Source: Daucus carota subsp. sativus
Taxonomy: Eukaryota > Streptophyta > Magnoliopsida > Apiales > Apiaceae
DNA: 64,000 nucleotides
Direction: 5' to 3'
Assembly: GCF_001625215.2 (NCBI RefSeq)
Contig: NC_030387.2
Span: forward strand, 26,238,517-26,302,516
A program made the position numbers and the translations under genes. Positions 61,570-64,000 of this stretch are shown piece by piece (positions within the stretch are counted from its first letter, which is position 1; the number at the start of each line of letters is the position of its first letter). The notes under the pieces were generated by a model. It was not told where the DNA came from and did not search any database. It was given only the letters and a program-made list of their open reading frames with translations.

Positions 61570-61730
61570 AGCATTGATCATAAAGTGCATAATTTTTTAA
61601 ATTTATTTTTTTTGAATAAATTTTCAAATAACAAATTCGTATTCAAAAAAAATATTATAAAAATATATTTTAAAAAATCTTTGAAAACATATCAAAACAT
61701 AGCGTATAAATTGAACGGACTAATAAGCTT

Positions 61731-61735
<5 letters not shown>

Positions 61736-61784
<49 letters not shown>
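61736..61784. repeat. (TA)n microsatellite
   Basis: Pure TA run of about 48 bp that forms the left flank of the next MITE. Confidence 0.95.
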
Positions 61785-61788
<4 letters not shown>

Positions 61789-62157
61789 TACTCCAGTGAG
61801 AACTTCTTAAAATGAGAACCATGAGAACTTCCTTAATTTATCATATTTTGGCTAATCTAAACATCAAACTAGTGGGTACCCAATATAAAAAATGTATATA
61901 AAACTAGTCTCTTCCTAGCTAGTCTAAAAAAAAAATTCAAAAAAAAATTCAAAAAAAAAAGTCCACTGCCACATCATCAGTGATTTTATTTTTTTATTAT
62001 TTTTTTATTTTTTTTTCGACTAGCTAGGTGGAGACCGTAATTATATACATTTTTTGTGAAGGTGCCCCTGGCGGGGCCCTTCAAATGAATGAGATATTGA
62101 TAAATTAAACAAGTTCTCACGGTTCTCATTTTAAGAAAGTTCTCATTTGAGCAAGTG

Positions 62158-62160
<3 letters not shown>
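61785..62160. mobile_element. TA-microsatellite MITE (GAGAACTT ends)
   Basis: Left end GGGTTACTCCAGTGAGAACTT and right end, complement, GGCACTTGCTCAAATGAGAACTT. Both continue CTTAAAATGAGAACC..GTGAGAACTT..TTAATTTATCA. Flanked on both sides by long (TA)n. 376 bp without ORF. The interior has an inverted pair around the CTAGCTAG-like words GACTAGCTAGG / CCTAGCTAGTC. Confidence 0.88.
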
Positions 62161-62197
<37 letters not shown>

Positions 62198-62200
<3 letters not shown>

Positions 62201-62720
62201 GTTTGTTCAAATACAAACCAACTTTATCATAAAAACCTAAAAACCAATTTCAAAACTAAACAAATATCCCCCCAAACTCTTAAAAACTAACAATATCACC
62301 CCCCCTAGCTTTGCCATCAACTTCCCCAAACTTACACTTTCCACCCCGCCACGTCACCACGCCACGTCAGCGCAGGGGGTCCCCCACTGCTGACGTGGCA
62401 CTGCCACGTCAGCACTGGGTCACACCCACTGCTGACGTGGCACTGCCACGTCATCTGCCACGTCAGCACCTGCTGACGTGGCACTGCCACGTCATCTGCC
62501 ACGTCAGCAGTGGGCTGACCCAGTGCTGACGTGGCAGCTGATGTGGCAGTGCCACGTCAGCAGGTGCTGACGTGGCAGATGATTTCAGCAGTGGACCCCC
62601 TCCGGAAAAATAAAAAAAATAAAAAATAAAAAAGATTGGAGTGCTCATAGCAAAAATGGGAGTGGAAATAGTGGTTTTTAGGTTTGTATGAGAGTGTGGT
62701 TTGTAGTGGAATAAGCCCCT
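62198..62720. mobile_element. TA-microsatellite MITE carrying an ACGT-palindrome array
   Basis: Left end GGGGTTTGTTCAAATACAAACC and right end, complement, GGGGCTTATTCCACTACAAACC; both continue to AAACCTAAAAACC. Flanked by (TA)n on both sides. The interior 62345-62580 is a GC-rich array of GCCACGTCAGC and GCTGACGTGGC words. Short ORFs here read the array and are not genes. Confidence 0.86.
62345..62580. repeat. Array of TGACGTGGCA/TGCCACGTCA palindromic words
   Basis: About eight GCCACGTCA and five or six TGACGTGGC words alternate, forming long inverted pairs such as GCTGACGTGGCACTGCCACGTCAGC. TGACGTGG is the Hex-type site bound by plant bZIP factors. Whether it is used as such inside this MITE is unknown. 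Confidence 0.85.
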
Positions 62721-62780
62721 ATATATATATATATATATATATATAGGAGGAAGATCCTAAGAAAACCCAGCATATCAAGA
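62721..62780. repeat. (TA)n followed by another TAGGAGG..AAAACC terminus
   Basis: (TA)n to 62745, then GGAGGAAGATCCTAAGAAAACC and AGAAAACCGAGGAACCC, a one-sided copy of the terminus layout seen in the neighbouring MITEs. No matching right end occurs within the window. Confidence 0.5.
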
Positions 62781-63033
62781 AAACCGAGGAACCCATTTAA
62801 TCATCGTTGATCTTAAAATCATGTTTTTAATTGTGATTTATTAAAAAGGCAATCAAATCTAATTTATAAAGGGCAGTATAGTAATATACATATCAACGTA
62901 TTCATTCAATAATACATTCCATGTTTAGATAGATTTTTAATTCTGATAAATTATTTTTTCTTCGTGCAGACATATGGAAAGAATCTAAACGTCCATTTTC
63001 TCTTTAAAAGCTTCAGTTACAAGCTTAAACTCC

Positions 63034-63405
63034 ATGGCAGACGAGGAACTCGACTTCACCGAAAAAGGTTAGTCATAGAATTATAGTAGCAGAATAGTAT
63101 AAGACATAGAATTATAGAAGCAGAATACTATATTTCGCCTGATACGAGTTCTTCTCATCACTATTTCTTTTTAATTCTATACAGTCATGGATAGTAGTAG
63201 GGAATCCGAATCGCTACAAGATTTACAGAGCATGGGCTACATTCCCCTATGTGTTGCTAAGGAGAAACCGTTTTTGAATAAAAAATTCAAGAACTTGCAA
63301 TCGGCTTCTGAATTCTATAGAGAATATGGAAGAGTTTGTGGTTTCGATATACGGAAAGCACAAGAAAAAAGCGACTGTTTAGGAATCACAACACTAAAAG
63401 TCTGA
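63034..63405 (+). pseudogene. FAR1-domain fragment, two exons, probably truncated
   Basis: Exon 63034-63067 (MADEELDFTEK) ends at GTTAGT; the next exon starts after TATACAG at 63185 and reads MDSSRESESLQDL.., then SASEFYREYGRVCGFDIRKA and SDCLGITTLK, the N-terminal half of a FAR1 DNA-binding domain. A stop follows at 63405. The next conserved FAR1 Cys and HxH region is missing. Downstream, TCTGAAGATGGTTTT is duplicated (63402 and 63447) and an open but shifted frame continues (SEDGFESYKHKIRKTKSEDG). It may be a short FAR1-related factor or a dead copy. It is not the missing part of the gene at 60.5 kb, because it has its own N-terminus. Confidence 0.6.
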
Positions 63406-64000
63406 AGATGGTTTTGAATCTTACAAACACAAGATTCGGAAAACAAAGTCTGAAGATGGTTTTTCAATTTTAAAAATCTTCATGGAATCTATATTTATGG
63501 TAGTTTACAACTATTCTATATTGTCTTTTGCAGGGGATTGGAAGTCTGCTTTATTCATATCAAGAGATCAAGCGGACAATAGTAGTGAAGCTTGTTGAAC
63601 TAAACAGTCTACCGGGATGTAGAGAATCTCTTCAGGAACCTGCAAGGAAATTTACGGATTAAAAAAGGATTTCAGCAAGATAGTTGAATGTGTTTTGGAT
63701 AGTTCCAACTAAACATTTTTCAAGGATCAAGAAGATAAAACTTTATCAGTTTTTATCTTTTCAGAATTCTAGTATAAACCTCTACTGTTATCTTTTTAGT
63801 AAGACCTCGTCTGAATAGATTTGTGAATTTAGAACGTTTGTTTAAAGTTCCAAGTTTTTATTGTATGGATTCCATTCAGTGTATGGATTCCTTTAAGGGT
63901 TCTAACACAAAAAAAACGTTATTTATAATCAACGCTTTCCATGTAAGGATACAAAAGAAGATAACGGTAATTAATAGATTCAATTAGGTAATAGTTGTTC
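63406..64000. other. Possible downstream exons of the FAR1 fragment, otherwise non-coding
   Basis: TTTGCAG at 63527-63533 is a good acceptor, followed by an open stretch GDWKSALFISRDQADNSSEA before a stop. This may be a terminal exon of the fragment gene. Nothing else was recognised to the end of the window. Confidence 0.3.

Overview
This is nuclear DNA of a flowering plant, almost certainly a eudicot. The genes have GT-AG introns, the intergenic DNA is AT-rich, and plant-specific families are present (PYR/PYL receptor, MYC2-type bHLH, AHL, SAUR-like, FAR1/FRS). Small plant transposons are everywhere (Stowaway- and Tourist-type MITEs, Helitrons, a TRIM, Copia and LINE remnants). The density of Stowaway elements and the protein sequences suggest an asterid, possibly an umbellifer, but that is a weak inference. 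No tRNA, rRNA, CRISPR or bacterial-type feature was seen.

Layout. 1-5.0 kb is transposon debris with a complete TRIM retroelement (3.47-4.06 kb, 5-bp target duplication) and a Mutator-type MITE (4.65-5.0 kb, perfect 9-bp duplication). A single-exon MYC2-like jasmonate regulator lies at 6.2-8.0 kb (+). A decayed Copia pol lies at 12.3-13.7 kb (-). A single-exon PYR1/PYL1-type abscisic acid receptor lies at 15.0-15.6 kb (-). Two related non-autonomous Helitrons stand in tandem at 16.9-21.4 and 21.6-24.6 kb. They carry pieces of a DP (E2F partner) gene; the first also carries F-box/LRR and histone H3 pieces. A UGT83A-like glycosyltransferase (27.2-28.6 kb, +) faces a BOU-like mitochondrial carrier (30.0-31.2 kb, -). 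33.6-36.9 kb is nested transposons: a reverse-strand Helitron holding a MITE, a 552-bp fold-back and another MITE. An eight-exon otubain-like deubiquitinase (41.0-46.7 kb, +) is followed by a SAUR-like gene (-) and its degenerate copy. A five-exon AT-hook AHL protein fills 50.5-57.4 kb (-), with Stowaway and LINE insertions in its 4.6-kb second intron. The last 6 kb holds (TA)n tracts, an array of GCAATGAWTCATTGC palindromes, a fold-back, a broken FAR1-related gene, two TA-flanked MITEs and a second FAR1 fragment.

The intact genes are unrelated single-copy housekeeping or regulatory genes; they do not form a pathway cluster. MYC2 (jasmonate), the PYL receptor (abscisate) and the SAUR-like gene (auxin) are all hormone-related, but nothing shows that they are co-regulated.

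The most unusual material is (i) a set of short elements at (TA)n tracts that share a terminal layout (TATAGGG, then a short spacer, then repeated GAACC-like words) while their interiors differ, (ii) the 13-copy palindrome array next to the broken FAR1 gene, and (iii) the multi-gene capture in the tandem Helitrons.
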